Below are positions 1 to 8,917 of a stretch of DNA of 64,000 nt, one piece after another. Below the pieces are notes generated by a model. The model searched no databases, had not been told where the DNA came from, and saw only the letters and a list, made by a program, of their open reading frames with translations. The translations under genes were made by a program, and so were the position numbers. Origin of the DNA: Mycobacterium noviomagense (lineage in GTDB: Bacteria > Actinomycetota > Actinomycetes > Mycobacteriales > Mycobacteriaceae); contig NZ_AP022583.1 of assembly GCF_010731635.1 (NCBI RefSeq), positions 2,356,001 to 2,420,000 of the forward strand. Direction: 5' to 3'. The number at the start of each line of letters is the position of its first letter. Positions within the stretch are counted from its first letter, which is position 1.

Positions 1-297
1 TTCTGTTGTGGCTTCGATGAATTGAAGCATGCGATCCCACCCCGCGGCATTGACCACGACATTGGGCACCCCGACTTCGGCCCGTGTCCGGTCACGCAAC
101 ACGTCCACCTTCTTACGGTCGGCGACGTCGACCGGCAGCGCGGTGATCAGGTCCGGCTGCTCCTTGGCAGTAGCCTCGGCGGCCGCTTCGTCGATGTCGG
201 CGGCGACGACGCGATCGCCTTGAGCGGCGAATCCCAACGCGATCGCCTTGCCGATACCCGAGCCTGCGCCCGTCACGAGGGCGAGTTTGGCGGTCAT
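1..297 (-). CDS. Short-chain dehydrogenase/reductase (partial)
   Basis: This is the N-terminal 99 residues of an SDR-family NAD(P)-dependent oxidoreductase; the rest lies beyond the left edge. The cofactor motif TGAGSGIG is at residues 9-16. An acidic DID follows the second strand, which in this family often favours NAD over NADP, and the VNAAG segment that lines the cofactor site comes later. ATG at 297 is chosen; an in-frame ATG at 303 is equally possible. The catalytic Tyr-x-x-x-Lys lies outside the window, so the substrate cannot be inferred. It is divergent from the DUF3054 gene at 383. Confidence 0.85.
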   Translation of the reverse strand, partial: MTAKLALVTGAGSGIGKAIALGFAAQGDRVVAADIDEAAAEATAKEQPDLITALPVDVADRKKVDVLRDRTRAEVGVPNVVVNAAGWDRMLQFIEATTE

Positions 298-382
298 CGG
301 CATCTGGGTGAATCGGCATTCATTCGTGCCGAAGCTACATTCGTCATGCTCGCGAGATCAAGGTGGCAGGTACTGTCACGGC

Positions 383-742
383 ATGCAACGTGCGCCGTGG
401 CTGGGCTTCGATGTCGGCTGCGTGCTGGTGTTCTGCGCGCTCGGCCGCCGCAGCCACGACGAAGGGCTCGACCTGGCAGGCGTCGCGACGACGGCGTGGC
501 CGTTTCTGACTGGAACGGTCGTGGGCTGGCTGATCTCGCGGGCCTGGCGACGCCCGACCGCACTGGCCCCGACGGGGGTCGTCGTGTGGCTGTGCACGGT
601 GGCGGTCGGCATGCTGTTGCGCAAAGTTACCGGGGCCGGTGTGGCCGCCAGCTTTGTCGCGGTGGCCGCAGCGGTCACCGCGGTGCTGCTGCTGGGGTGG
701 CGGGCCGCGGCCGCGGTGGTGCGGCGCCACTCCGACGCGTGA
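383..742 (+). CDS. DUF3054 family membrane protein
   Basis: A small integral membrane protein of 119 residues with about four hydrophobic segments. An Arg-rich loop (SRAWRRPTA) follows the second. Length and the pattern of a short N-terminus, a TWPFLTG-like segment and a final GWR match DUF3054 proteins common in actinobacteria, whose function is unknown. The ATG at 383 is preferred over an upstream in-frame start at 248 because the upstream residues are hydrophilic and overlap the divergent SDR gene. It ends 10 bp before the methyltransferase, so co-transcription is likely. Confidence 0.75.
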   Translation: MQRAPWLGFDVGCVLVFCALGRRSHDEGLDLAGVATTAWPFLTGTVVGWLISRAWRRPTALAPTGVVVWLCTVAVGMLLRKVTGAGVAASFVAVAAAVTAVLLLGWRAAAAVVRRHSDA

Positions 743-752
743 CGGGAGCGAG

Positions 753-1676
753 ATGGCGCGCACTGACGACGACACGTGGAACCCCACCAGCGTCGAAGCC
801 ACGGCGACCCTGGCGGCGACAGCCCGCGCGGTGGCGACCAAGCGCGGACTGATCAGCGATCCGTTCGCCGACCCGTTGGTCCGTGCCGTCGGGATCGACT
901 TCTTCACCCGGCTAGCGGACGGCGAGCTCGACATAGCCGACCTCGGCGACGATTTCGTGTTCGGGACGATGACCGACCTGTTGGCCGTGCGCACCCGTTT
1001 CTTCGACGGTTTTTGCGCCGATGCCGGGATCGCGGGCATCGGCCAAGTGGTGATTCTGGCCTCCGGGCTCGATGCCCGCCCCTATCGGCTGTGGTGGCCG
1101 CCCGGCACCACGGTGTACGAACTCGACAAGCCGGACGTGATCGAGTTCAAGACCCAGACCCTGCGCTCACTCGGCGCCGCGCCGACGGCCAACCGCCGCG
1201 CGGTGGGCGTCGATCTGCGCCAGGACTGGCCCGCGGCGCTGCGGCGAGTCGGTTTCGACGCCAGCCGGCCCAGTGCGTGGATCGCCGAAGGGTTGCTGAT
1301 CGGATTGCTACCGCCCGACGCCCAGGATCGCCTGCTCGACAACATCACTGCGCTCAGCGCCGCCGGCAGCCGGTTCGCCGCCGACCACGGCGCAAGCCAG
1401 GCGCAGGCCGGCTACGACCCTGCCCTGGCTGCCCGATGGCGACAACACGGCCTGGGCATCGACATGAGCAAGCTGACCTTCCCGGGCGAGCACAACGACG
1501 TCGCCGAGTACCTGGCCGGCCACGGCTGGGAGACGGTCGACACCACGCTGGCCGACGTGTGCGGCATCACCGGTCTGCCCGGCCTGTGGCGCGGCCAGCG
1601 GGCCGACGCGCCGGTCGCGAGCTCGTATGTCACCGCGGTGCGTGTGGGGCAAGCTCGGAATGCGCGCGGCCGGTAG
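753..1676 (+). CDS. SAM-dependent methyltransferase, PF04072 family
   Basis: A 307-residue class I methyltransferase of the leucine carboxyl methyltransferase-like family (TIGR00027), which is greatly expanded in mycobacteria. Visible family signatures are the N-terminal MARTDDDTW, SDPFADPLVRAVG, the SAM-site region VVILASGLDARPYRL, the acidic YELDKPDV and the VDLRQDWP segment. ATG at 753 has a good upstream GGGAGCG. The substrate is unknown; M. tuberculosis relatives are generic putative methyltransferases. A decayed paralogue lies at 55039-55820. It begins 10 bp after the DUF3054 gene. Confidence 0.9.
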   Translation: MARTDDDTWNPTSVEATATLAATARAVATKRGLISDPFADPLVRAVGIDFFTRLADGELDIADLGDDFVFGTMTDLLAVRTRFFDGFCADAGIAGIGQVVILASGLDARPYRLWWPPGTTVYELDKPDVIEFKTQTLRSLGAAPTANRRAVGVDLRQDWPAALRRVGFDASRPSAWIAEGLLIGLLPPDAQDRLLDNITALSAAGSRFAADHGASQAQAGYDPALAARWRQHGLGIDMSKLTFPGEHNDVAEYLAGHGWETVDTTLADVCGITGLPGLWRGQRADAPVASSYVTAVRVGQARNARGR

Positions 1677-1694
1677 GCGTTAGACAGTTGAGTG

Positions 1695-2198
1695 ATGTCC
1701 CAACCGCTGCAGTCCACCGCGGCGGGCCGACTGCGGTTCGTGTCGGCCGGCCAAGATGATCCGCTGGCGCAGCCGCTGCTGGCCGAGCTGGCCGTCGAAT
1801 ACGCTCAGCGCTATGGCGGCACGCCGCAAACCCACCTGACGTGGCTGCGGGTTCCGTCCGGCGAGTTGGCGCCGCCCGACGGCGGTTTGGTGATCGGCGT
1901 GGTCGACGACATGCCGGTCACCGGTGGGGCGTTTCGCCGCTACGACGCTCAGACCGTCGAATTCAAGCGGATCTGGACCGATCGCGCGCATCGCCGCCGC
2001 GGTTACGCCAAGGCGCTGCTGGCGGCGCTCGAGGACGAGACCGCTGCGCGCGGATACCGGCGGGTGTACCTGATCACCGGCAATCGGCAGCCGGAGGCCG
2101 AGGCTCTCTATGAAGCCAGCGGCTACACCCGCCTCGACGAGCCGCTGCCGTCCTGGGGGCCGTTTGAACCCATCGCGTTCGAAAAGTGGCTGCCGTGA
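1695..2198 (+). CDS. GNAT family N-acetyltransferase
   Basis: A GNAT acetyltransferase of about 167 residues. The acetyl-CoA binding motif A reads RIWTDRAHRRRGYAKALL (R-x-x-G-x-A), followed by a helix ending ALEDE. The C-terminal NRQPEAEALYEASGY segment with its conserved Tyr is also typical. ATG at 1695 is preferred; GTG at 1692 is directly upstream in the same frame. The TGA stop overlaps the GTG start of the following decayed gene (GTGA), so the pair was once translationally coupled. The substrate cannot be told from the sequence. Confidence 0.85.
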   Translation: MSQPLQSTAAGRLRFVSAGQDDPLAQPLLAELAVEYAQRYGGTPQTHLTWLRVPSGELAPPDGGLVIGVVDDMPVTGGAFRRYDAQTVEFKRIWTDRAHRRRGYAKALLAALEDETAARGYRRVYLITGNRQPEAEALYEASGYTRLDEPLPSWGPFEPIAFEKWLP

Positions 2199-2549
2199 GC
2201 GCGCCGCTGCAACTGGGCGTCGCGCTCGGGCCACGCGATCGGCGCTCGTTACGCCGACGCGGTGTTCACGTTGCACTCGACGCTAGACGACGCCCAGCGC
2301 TACTACTTCGACGTCAGGCGCCGGGCCGCGTCATGCGGACGAGACCCTAACGCGCTCAAGGTTTTTCTGGCTGCCACGTTCGTGCTGGGCGAGGTCGCCG
2401 AGGCCGAGAACCTGTCGACGCCGCACGGGCTAGACGAATTCGTCGACAAGGTGGTGCCGCTGTTGCAGGAACGCGGCGTGTTCCGTACCGAATACAGCGG
2501 CACCACCCTGCGCGATCATCTCGGGTTGGCGCCGGTTAGCCGGCCATGA
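2195..2549 (+). pseudogene. Internally deleted LLM-class flavin monooxygenase (NtaA/DszA type)
   Basis: A GTG at 2195 opens with [12 protein letters not shown], a plausible N-terminus for the NtaA/SnaA/DszA monooxygenases. After about 12 codons the match jumps, in another frame, to [13 protein letters not shown] and continues to the C-terminal [14 protein letters not shown]...LRDHLGL of the same family. Intact members have about 430-450 residues; under 120 codons remain. The central TIM-barrel region is therefore gone, and another gap probably falls after NALKVF. The first frame overlaps the GNAT stop. This is a non-functional remnant. Confidence 0.75.
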
Positions 2550-2937
2550 ATTCGTTGTAGGCCGACTGCAGGTCGGGCGACAATGCGGTGGTGTTGCACT
2601 GGCGCTCCGTGTCACCGATCGGCGCCAAGATGCCCCGCAGGTCGTAGTACTCCTGCGGGTGGGCGGTGAAGTAGCTACGCAGGTTGGCCGCCGCCTGGGG
2701 ACGCGGCTGACTGAACGCTGATGTCACCGCCGCGTTGGCGTCCGGATGCGCGTCGAGGTATTGGCGCGCTTGATCCGTCGAGGAGCTGACGGTGTTGTTC
2801 ACCGCGGCCGGGCTGCAGTCGGGCGCAGCAGAGGCGCTCGGTGCCGCCATGGTGGTCGCCGCCAGACCCCCGAGTACACAGGCGGTCGCAGCGATGCCGA
2901 CGGCTTGGCTGCGCATGGTCATACCACTGGGTTTCAT
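2536..2937 (-). CDS. Secreted hemophore-related protein
   Basis: A 133-residue exported protein with a classical signal peptide: a short basic start, a hydrophobic stretch near residues 10-30 and an AxA site (ASAAP) near 34-38. The mature part has two cysteines (in APDCSP and RQCNTT), which could form a disulfide, and a helical region with repeated Tyr/His and [17 protein letters not shown] motifs. This matches the small mycobacterial hemophore-related family to which the heme-binding protein Rv0203 belongs. ATG at 2937 is preceded by AAGGAAC. Heme binding is inferred from family only. Its 3' end overlaps the convergent pseudogene by 14 bp. Confidence 0.75.
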   Translation of the reverse strand: MKPSGMTMRSQAVGIAATACVLGGLAATTMAAPSASAAPDCSPAAVNNTVSSSTDQARQYLDAHPDANAAVTSAFSQPRPQAAANLRSYFTAHPQEYYDLRGILAPIGDTERQCNTTALSPDLQSAYNEFMAG

Positions 2938-3176
2938 GCTTGCTTGTTCCTTTACGTTGCACATTCGGTCACAGATCCCCCGACCCGACAGCCAACGTAC
3001 GCGAGACACTCGGCGGCTACCGGTCGCTGACGGCAACGAAAACCGCTGCTGGACAAGCGTTACCGGCAAAAGCGCGAGTTTTGCCGTAACTCAGGGCGAT
3101 TTTCTTAGAGTACGCGCTCGATACTTAACAAATCGTGACAGTAAGCGTGATCGAATTGTGACGTATTGATCGGCGC

Positions 3177-3643
3177 TTAACGGGTACCGATCGACTCCAC
3201 GAGCGCGGCGAGCTTGTCGAGCGCCATCCGGGTACCGAGCTCGTTGTCCGCAGCTGAAACTCCTGGCGGCAAGCCGTCGTGCAGCACGACCACGTCCGTG
3301 CCGTCAGCTGCCCCACGAGCGTTGTCGTCATCTGCATCAACGCCGCGCAGCGCAGGGTCCGCGGTTTCGAATTCGAGCTCTTCGACCACCCGCTCGTTGG
3401 GCACCAGTTCGACGAAACGGCCGTGATAGGTGTCGGTCGGTCCGGCGGTCTTGCCCGGCTGGTCCGCCGAGTTGTATGTCAGCGAGACGCGAAACGCACC
3501 GCCGACGCGGGGCTCGAACCTGTGCACCACGGCCGTCATCCCGTCCGCACCCGCCAATTGGCGATGGCGTCCGCCGAGACCAGCGCGTGAAAAATCGTCG
3601 CGCGGTCAGCGCGAATGTGCCGGGCGGTGCGGGTTCGGGTCAC
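3177..3643 (-). pseudogene. SRPBCC (AHSA1-like) domain protein, frameshifted
   Basis: Translation from GTG 3643 gives RHIRADRATIFHALVSADAIANW, then shifts frame near 3550 to continue as GMTAVVHRFEPRVGGAFRVSLTY, the signature of SRPBCC/AHSA1 proteins of about 150 residues. A second disturbance near 3304-3348 puts about 13 residues out of frame: the other frame there reads MQMTTTLVG, as the family expects. The normal frame then returns for the C-terminal LHDGLPPGV...MALDKLAALVE. The lesions look like single-base changes, so they could be real decay or base-calling errors. The GTG start overlaps the stop of the metallo-hydrolase (TAGTG). Confidence 0.75.
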
Positions 3644-4383
3644 TAGCGGGCCAGCGCCGCGGCCTTCCCGGTGGCTTCCTGGATCGGGCCACGCCACAGG
3701 TCGCCGTGGCCGGGCGCCAGGATCTCGGTCTCCAGCAGCGCCAGCGCGGCAAGGCTGCGGACACAGTCGTTCTGGCTGTGGCTGAACACCGCGGGCAGGA
3801 GTTGCGGACCGCTGCGGCGCAGCAGCGGATGCCCGGTGACCAGGGCGTCGCCGCTGGCCAGCACACCGTCGACCACATACGAGCAGTGCCCGCTGGTGTG
3901 CCCCGGGGTGGGGATGGCCATCGGGTGGCCGGGCAGCTGGGCGGCGATGTCGGTGGTCAACGGTTGTGTGGTCGGGATGCCGTCGCGGATCAGACCGCCG
4001 TTGCGCACCACATGCGCACCCCACACCGCCCACCGGGGTCGCCAGATCCGCAAGGCGACGTCCACCGGGGAGGCTTGTTGCAGATACTCACGCTTGGCGT
4101 GCCCGACCTCGTCGGGGTGGCAATACACCGGGGTGCCGTGCTCTTTGGCGAACCAGATGGCCGAGCCCAAGTGGTCGATGTGGGCGTGCGTCAGCAAGAT
4201 CGCCGTCACGTCGCCCGGCTGGTGGCCAAGCTGGCGCAGCGAGGCCAGCACGTCGTCGCGGTCACCGGGGTAGCCGGAATCGATCAGCATGACCCCGCTG
4301 TCGTCGCGGACGATCAGCCAGTTGACCGCTTCCCCCTGGGCGAGGTGCACGATGTCGGTGACATTTGTGAGCACCGGTGCCAT
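3643..4383 (-). CDS. MBL-fold metallo-hydrolase
   Basis: A 246-residue metallo-beta-lactamase-fold hydrolase. The zinc-binding signature THAHIDH, an IDSG segment before it, PGHTSGH after it and the C-terminal APGHGD are all present, so both metal ions can be bound. Position next to fgd1 corresponds to Rv0406c of M. tuberculosis, a beta-lactamase-like protein without a proven substrate. ATG at 4383 is the first start after the repeat array. Translation is coupled to the downstream SRPBCC remnant. The divergent promoter region shared with fgd1 is filled by 55-bp repeats. Confidence 0.88.
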   Translation of the reverse strand: MAPVLTNVTDIVHLAQGEAVNWLIVRDDSGVMLIDSGYPGDRDDVLASLRQLGHQPGDVTAILLTHAHIDHLGSAIWFAKEHGTPVYCHPDEVGHAKREYLQQASPVDVALRIWRPRWAVWGAHVVRNGGLIRDGIPTTQPLTTDIAAQLPGHPMAIPTPGHTSGHCSYVVDGVLASGDALVTGHPLLRRSGPQLLPAVFSHSQNDCVRSLAALALLETEILAPGHGDLWRGPIQEATGKAAALAR

Positions 4384-4404
4384 GCCCGCGAGTTTAGGCA
4401 CCGG

Positions 4405-4613
4405 GCGATCGCAAGCTCGGCGAAGCCGGGCGCAGCGGGTCGCCCGCCCGACCAGTATGGCGATCGCAAGCTCGGCGAAGCCGGGCGCAGCGGGTCGCCC
4501 GCCCGACCAGTATGGCGATCGCAAGCTCGGCGAAGCCGGGCGCAGCGGGTCGCCCGCCCGACCAGTATGGCGATCGCAAGCTCGGCGAAGCCGGGCGCAG
4601 CGGGTCGCCCGCC
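4405..4613. repeat. 55-bp tandem repeat, 3.8 copies
   Basis: Copies start at 4405, 4460, 4515 and 4570 with an exact 55-bp period; the last stops after 44 bp. Each begins GCGATCGCAAGCTCGGCGAA and ends CCGACCAGTATG; the copies I compared are identical. The array fills almost the whole 254-bp region between the divergent metallo-hydrolase (start 4383) and fgd1 (start 4638). A 40-bp near-identical core recurs inside pta at 5783-5822. There are no spacers, so it is not a CRISPR. It behaves like a mycobacterial interspersed or VNTR repeat. Confidence 0.95.
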
Positions 4614-4637
4614 AAAAACAGGGAGTAGAAAAGACTG

Positions 4638-5648
4638 GTGGCTGAACTGAAACTGGGATACAAAGCGTCGGCAGAACAATTCGGGCCGCGCGAACTCGTC
4701 GAACTCGGAGTCGCCGCCGAAGCCCACGGCATGGACAGCGCCACCGTCAGCGACCACTTCCAGCCGTGGCGCCACAAGGGTGGGCACGCCCCGTTCTCGC
4801 TGTCGTGGATGACCGCCGTCGGCGAGCGCACGAAGAAGATCCAGTTGGGCACCTCGGTGCTCACCCCGACCTTCCGGTACAACCCCGCGGTCGTCGCCCA
4901 GGCCTTCGCCACCATGAGCTGCCTTTATCCGGGCCGGATCTTCCTGGGGGTCGGCACCGGCGAAGCGTTGAATGAGATCGCCACCGGCTACGAGGGCGCC
5001 TGGCCGGAGTTCAAGGAGCGGTTCGCCCGGTTGCGCGAGGCGGTTCGGCTGATGCGCGAGCTGTGGCGCGGCGACCGCGTCGACTTCGACGGCGAGTTCT
5101 ACCACCTCAAGGGCGCCTCGATCTACGACGTGCCCGAGGGCGGAGTGCCGATCTACGTCGCCGCCGGCGGCCCGGCCGTGGCCAAATACGCCGGACGCGC
5201 CGGCGATGGGTTCATCTGCACCTCCGGCAAGGGCGAGGAGCTGTACCGCGAGAAGCTGATGCCGGCGGTGCAGGAGGGGGCCAAGGCCGCCGATCGCAAT
5301 GTCGACGACATCGACAAGATGATCGAGATCAAGATCTCCTACGACCCCGACCCGAAGCTGGCGCTGGAGAACACCCGGTTTTGGGCGCCGCTGTCGCTGA
5401 CCGCCGAGCAGAAGCATTCCATCGACGACCCGATCGAGATGGAGAAGGCCGCCGACGAGCTGCCGATCGAGCAGGTCGCCAAACGCTGGATCGTCGCGTC
5501 GGATCCCGACGAGGCGGTCGAGAAGGTCGGCCAATACGTCGAATGGGGACTCAACCACCTGGTGTTCCACGCACCGGGCCACGACCAGCGCCGCTTCCTG
5601 CAGCTCTTCGAAAAGGACCTGGCACCGAGGCTGCGGCGGCTGGCCTGA
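4638..5648 (+). CDS. fgd1: F420-dependent glucose-6-phosphate dehydrogenase
   Basis: Fgd1 oxidises glucose 6-phosphate to 6-phosphogluconolactone while reducing coenzyme F420, the main source of F420H2 in mycobacteria and hence needed for activation of nitroimidazole prodrugs. The 336-residue protein is the same length as M. tuberculosis Fgd1 and nearly identical in long stretches. It has the luciferase-like TIM barrel, the SDHFQPW segment with the active-site His, [11 protein letters not shown] for the F420 phosphate and TSGKGEELY. The start is GTG with GGGAG just upstream. It lies 1 bp before pta. Confidence 0.97.
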   Translation: MAELKLGYKASAEQFGPRELVELGVAAEAHGMDSATVSDHFQPWRHKGGHAPFSLSWMTAVGERTKKIQLGTSVLTPTFRYNPAVVAQAFATMSCLYPGRIFLGVGTGEALNEIATGYEGAWPEFKERFARLREAVRLMRELWRGDRVDFDGEFYHLKGASIYDVPEGGVPIYVAAGGPAVAKYAGRAGDGFICTSGKGEELYREKLMPAVQEGAKAADRNVDDIDKMIEIKISYDPDPKLALENTRFWAPLSLTAEQKHSIDDPIEMEKAADELPIEQVAKRWIVASDPDEAVEKVGQYVEWGLNHLVFHAPGHDQRRFLQLFEKDLAPRLRRLA

Positions 5649-5649
5649 T

Positions 5650-7764
5650 GTGTCTGGCATCTACATCGCCGCGCCCGAGGGAGACACCGGCAAGTCGACG
5701 ATCGCGCTGGGCGTCCTGCACCGACTGACCGCGACCGTCCCCAAGGTCGGGGTGTTCCGGCCCATAGTCCGGTCGGGCCGCGGCGATCGCAAGCGCGGCG
5801 AAGCCGGGCGCGGCGGGTCGCCGCGAGTCGATGATCGCGACTACATCCTCGAGCTCCTGCTGACACATGCCAGCGCCGGCCTGCCATACGAGCGCTGTGT
5901 CGGCGTGACCTACCAGCAGCTGCACGCCGACGGCGACGCCGCGATCGCCGACATCGTCGAGCGCTACCACGCGATGGCCGACCAGTGCGACGCGGTGATG
6001 GTCGTGGGCAGCGACTACACCGACGTCACCAGCCCCGCCGAGCTGTCGGTCAACGCACGCATCGCGGCCAACCTCGGCGCACCGGTGCTGCTGGTGGTGC
6101 GGGCCAAAGGCCGCAGCGCCGACGACGTCGCGCACCTGGTCGAGGTCTGTCTGGCCGAGCTGGCCGAGCAGCACGCCCACACCGCGGCCGTAGTGGCGAA
6201 CCGCTGTGAGCCCTCGCAACTTCGCGCGGTCGCCAAGGCGCTCGCCCGATTCACCCCGCGGACGTATGCGCTGCCTGACGAGCCGTTGCTGGTGGCGCCC
6301 ACGGTGGCCGATCTGCAGCAGGCGGTGAACGGAAACCTGGTCAGCGGTGATCCCGCGCTGATGGGACGCGAAGTGATGGGGGTGGTGGTCGCCGGGATGA
6401 TCGCCGAGCATGTGCTGGAACGGCTTTCCGAGGGTGCTGCGGTCATCACGCCTGGTGACCGCTCCGACGTTGTGCTGGCGGTAGCCAGCGCCCATGCGGC
6501 CGAAGGGTTTCCGTCGCTGTCGTGCATGATCCTCAACGGCGGGTTCCAGCTGCACCCGTCGATCGCGGCGTTGGTGGCAGGGCTGCGGTTGCGGCTGCCG
6601 ATGATCGCCACCACGCTGGGCACGTTCGACACGGCCAGCGCCGTGGCGTCGGCGCGCGGCCGCGTCACCGTGGGATCGCAGCGCAAGATCGACACCGCGC
6701 TGGCGTTGGTCGAACGCCACGTCGACGTGTCGGACCTGTTGGCGCAGCTGGCCATCCCGATTCCGACGGTCACCACACCGCAGATGTTCACCTACCAGCT
6801 GCGAGAGCGGGCGCGCGCGGATCGCAAGCACATCGTGCTGCCCGAAGGCGACGACGACCGCATTCTCAAAGCGGCCGGGCGAGTGCTCCAGCGCAAAGTG
6901 GCCCAGCTGACCATCCTCGGTGACGAGAACCGAATCCGGTCGCGAGCAGCCGAACTCGGCGCCAACCTCGACGATGCCGCGGTAATCGATCCGACGTCGA
7001 GTGAGTTGTGCGACCAGTTCGCCGCCCAATATGCGCGATTGCGCAAGGGCAGAGGCGTGACCGTGGAACACGCCCGGGAGATCATGTGCGACGTCTCGTA
7101 TTTCGGCACCATGCTGGTCTACAACGGCATCGTCGACGGCATGGTGTCAGGTGCTGCGCACACCACCGCGCACACCGTGCGTCCGGCGTTCGAAATCATC
7201 CGAACCGCACCAGGTGTCTCCACGGTGTCGAGTATTTTCCTGATGTGCCTACCGGATCGAGTGCTGGCGTACGGCGACTGCGCGATCGTTCCCGATCCGA
7301 CGCCCGAGCAGCTCGCCGACATTGCAATCAGCTCCGCCCGCACCGCCGCGCAGTTCGGAATCGAGCCCCGGGTGGCGATGCTGTCGTACTCCACCGGCGA
7401 ATCCGGTGCTGGCGCCGATGTCGACAAGGTCAGGACCGCAACACGATTGGTACGAAGCCGGGCGCCGCAGTTGCTGGTCGAGGGACCGATCCAATACGAC
7501 GCCGCGGTGGACCCGTCAGTGGCGGCCACCAAGATGCATGACTCGCCCGTGGCCGGCCGGGCGACGGTGCTGATCTTCCCCGACCTCAACACCGGCAACA
7601 ACACCTACAAGGCCGTCCAGCGCAGCGCCGGTGCGATCGCGATCGGCCCGGTGCTGCAGGGCCTGAACAGACCCGTCAACGACCTATCCCGTGGCGCGCT
7701 GATCGAAGACATCGTCAACACCATCGCCATCACTGCGATCCAAGCCCAGGGCACCCATGACTGA
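5650..7764 (+). CDS. pta: Phosphate acetyltransferase, with an in-frame repeat insertion
   Basis: Pta interconverts acetyl-CoA and acetyl phosphate; with AckA it links CoA metabolism to acetate and ATP. At 704 residues it is the long form: an N-terminal P-loop/BioD-like region ([10 protein letters not shown] at 8-17), a central DRTGG domain, and the C-terminal catalytic PTA_PTB domain from about 385 ([47 protein letters not shown]). Residues about 44-58 are encoded by a copy of the intergenic repeat; M. tuberculosis Pta lacks this segment. The start is GTG at 5650. It overlaps ackA by 8 bp. Confidence 0.95.
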   Translation: MSGIYIAAPEGDTGKSTIALGVLHRLTATVPKVGVFRPIVRSGRGDRKRGEAGRGGSPRVDDRDYILELLLTHASAGLPYERCVGVTYQQLHADGDAAIADIVERYHAMADQCDAVMVVGSDYTDVTSPAELSVNARIAANLGAPVLLVVRAKGRSADDVAHLVEVCLAELAEQHAHTAAVVANRCEPSQLRAVAKALARFTPRTYALPDEPLLVAPTVADLQQAVNGNLVSGDPALMGREVMGVVVAGMIAEHVLERLSEGAAVITPGDRSDVVLAVASAHAAEGFPSLSCMILNGGFQLHPSIAALVAGLRLRLPMIATTLGTFDTASAVASARGRVTVGSQRKIDTALALVERHVDVSDLLAQLAIPIPTVTTPQMFTYQLRERARADRKHIVLPEGDDDRILKAAGRVLQRKVAQLTILGDENRIRSRAAELGANLDDAAVIDPTSSELCDQFAAQYARLRKGRGVTVEHAREIMCDVSYFGTMLVYNGIVDGMVSGAAHTTAHTVRPAFEIIRTAPGVSTVSSIFLMCLPDRVLAYGDCAIVPDPTPEQLADIAISSARTAAQFGIEPRVAMLSYSTGESGAGADVDKVRTATRLVRSRAPQLLVEGPIQYDAAVDPSVAATKMHDSPVAGRATVLIFPDLNTGNNTYKAVQRSAGAIAIGPVLQGLNRPVNDLSRGALIEDIVNTIAITAIQAQGTHD
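5783..5822 (+). repeat. Repeat core inserted in frame inside pta
   Basis: Forty bases starting GCGATCGCAAGCGCGGCGAA match the 55-bp unit at 4405-4613 with about two substitutions. The stretch just upstream (5764-5779) resembles the reverse complement of that unit's end. The reading frame of pta stays open through it, adding a Gly/Arg-rich peptide ([14 protein letters not shown]) between the first strand region and DYILELL. Confidence 0.85.
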
Positions 7765-8917
7765 GTCCGTCGTGCTGGTGATCAACTCCGGTTCGTCATC
7801 GCTGAAATACCGCCTGCTCGAACCTGATTCAGGCAAGTCGCGGATAGACGGCATCGTCGAGCAGATCGGGGAGCGCTCCTCGCCGGTCGCCGACCACGAG
7901 GCGGCACTGCATTTGGCGTTCGACCGGTTCGCGCAGGCCGGCATTGACTTGGACAACTGTGGTCTGGTCGCGGTGGGCCACCGGGTGGTGCACGGAGGCA
8001 AGACGTTCTACCGGCCCACCGTCATAGACGAGGCCTTGATCGCCAAGGTGAAGGAACTCGCGCCGCTGGCGCCGCTGCACAACCCGCCCGCGGTGCAAGG
8101 GATCGAAGTGGCGCGCCGACTGCTGCCCGACGTGCCGCATGTCGCAGTGTTCGACACCGCGTTTTTCCACGACCTGCCCGCGGCGGCCGCGACGTATGCC
8201 ATCGACCGGGAGGTCGCGGAAAAGTGGCGGATCCGCCGCTACGGATTTCACGGCACGTCGCACCAGTACGTCAGCGAGCAGGCCGCCGCTTTCCTGGGCA
8301 AACCGCTGGATAGTTTGAATCAGATTGTGCTGCATTTGGGTAACGGATCGTCGGCGTCGGCGATCGCCGCTGGAAGGCCGGTCGAGACGTCGATGGGACT
8401 GACCCCGATGGAGGGCCTGGTGATGGGAACCCGCAGCGGTGACATCGATCCCGGCATCATCAGCTACCTGTACCGGTCAGCGCAGATGAGCGTCGAGGAC
8501 ATCGAGTCCATGCTCAACCACCGCTCCGGGGTGCTGGGTATTGCCGGTGAACAGGACTTCCGACGATTGCGCGAAATGATCGAATCAGGCGACCATACAG
8601 CACAATTGGCCTATGACGTGTTCATCCACCGGCTGCGCAAATACATCGGCGCGTACCTTGCGGTGCTGGGCCGCACCGACGTGCTGACGTTCACCGCCGG
8701 CATCGGCGAAAACGCCGCGCAGGTGCGCCGCGATGCGCTGGCCGGGATGGCTGGCCTCGGCATCGAACTCGACGAGCACCGCAATACTGCCGCGGCCACC
8801 GAGGCGCGGCGGATCTCCGCAGACAACTCGACCGTCACCGTGCTGGTAATCCCGACCAACGAAGAACTGGCCATCGCTCGAGACTGCGTGCAAGCGATCG
8901 GGCAAGGCGATGGCTGA
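7757..8917 (+). CDS. ackA: Acetate kinase
   Basis: AckA transfers phosphate between acetyl phosphate and ADP, completing the Pta-AckA pathway. The 386-residue protein shows the acetate kinase signatures: N-terminal [28 protein letters not shown], the phosphate motif [10 protein letters not shown] and FTAGIGENA near the end. ATG at 7757 lies inside the 3' end of pta, and its own stop lies inside the start of the kinase-like gene at 8910, so three genes are translationally coupled. Confidence 0.97.
   Translation: MTESVVLVINSGSSSLKYRLLEPDSGKSRIDGIVEQIGERSSPVADHEAALHLAFDRFAQAGIDLDNCGLVAVGHRVVHGGKTFYRPTVIDEALIAKVKELAPLAPLHNPPAVQGIEVARRLLPDVPHVAVFDTAFFHDLPAAAATYAIDREVAEKWRIRRYGFHGTSHQYVSEQAAAFLGKPLDSLNQIVLHLGNGSSASAIAAGRPVETSMGLTPMEGLVMGTRSGDIDPGIISYLYRSAQMSVEDIESMLNHRSGVLGIAGEQDFRRLREMIESGDHTAQLAYDVFIHRLRKYIGAYLAVLGRTDVLTFTAGIGENAAQVRRDALAGMAGLGIELDEHRNTAAATEARRISADNSTVTVLVIPTNEELAIARDCVQAIGQGDG

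Noticed and set aside
1..4383. A secondary-metabolite cluster made of SDR, methyltransferase, GNAT and flavin enzyme
   Set aside because: The genes lie on both strands, two are broken, and no core biosynthetic enzyme is present.
4405..4613. Direct repeats suggesting a CRISPR array
   Set aside because: The 55-bp units abut with no unique spacers, and no cas genes are nearby.
3430..4650. 406-codon + strand frame running through the metallo-hydrolase and the repeats
   Set aside because: It is antisense to a gene with clear zinc motifs; its length comes from high GC and from the 55-bp repeat lacking stops.
5551..7071. 506-codon minus strand frame inside pta
   Set aside because: No domain; it mirrors a gene with certain catalytic motifs and codon bias.
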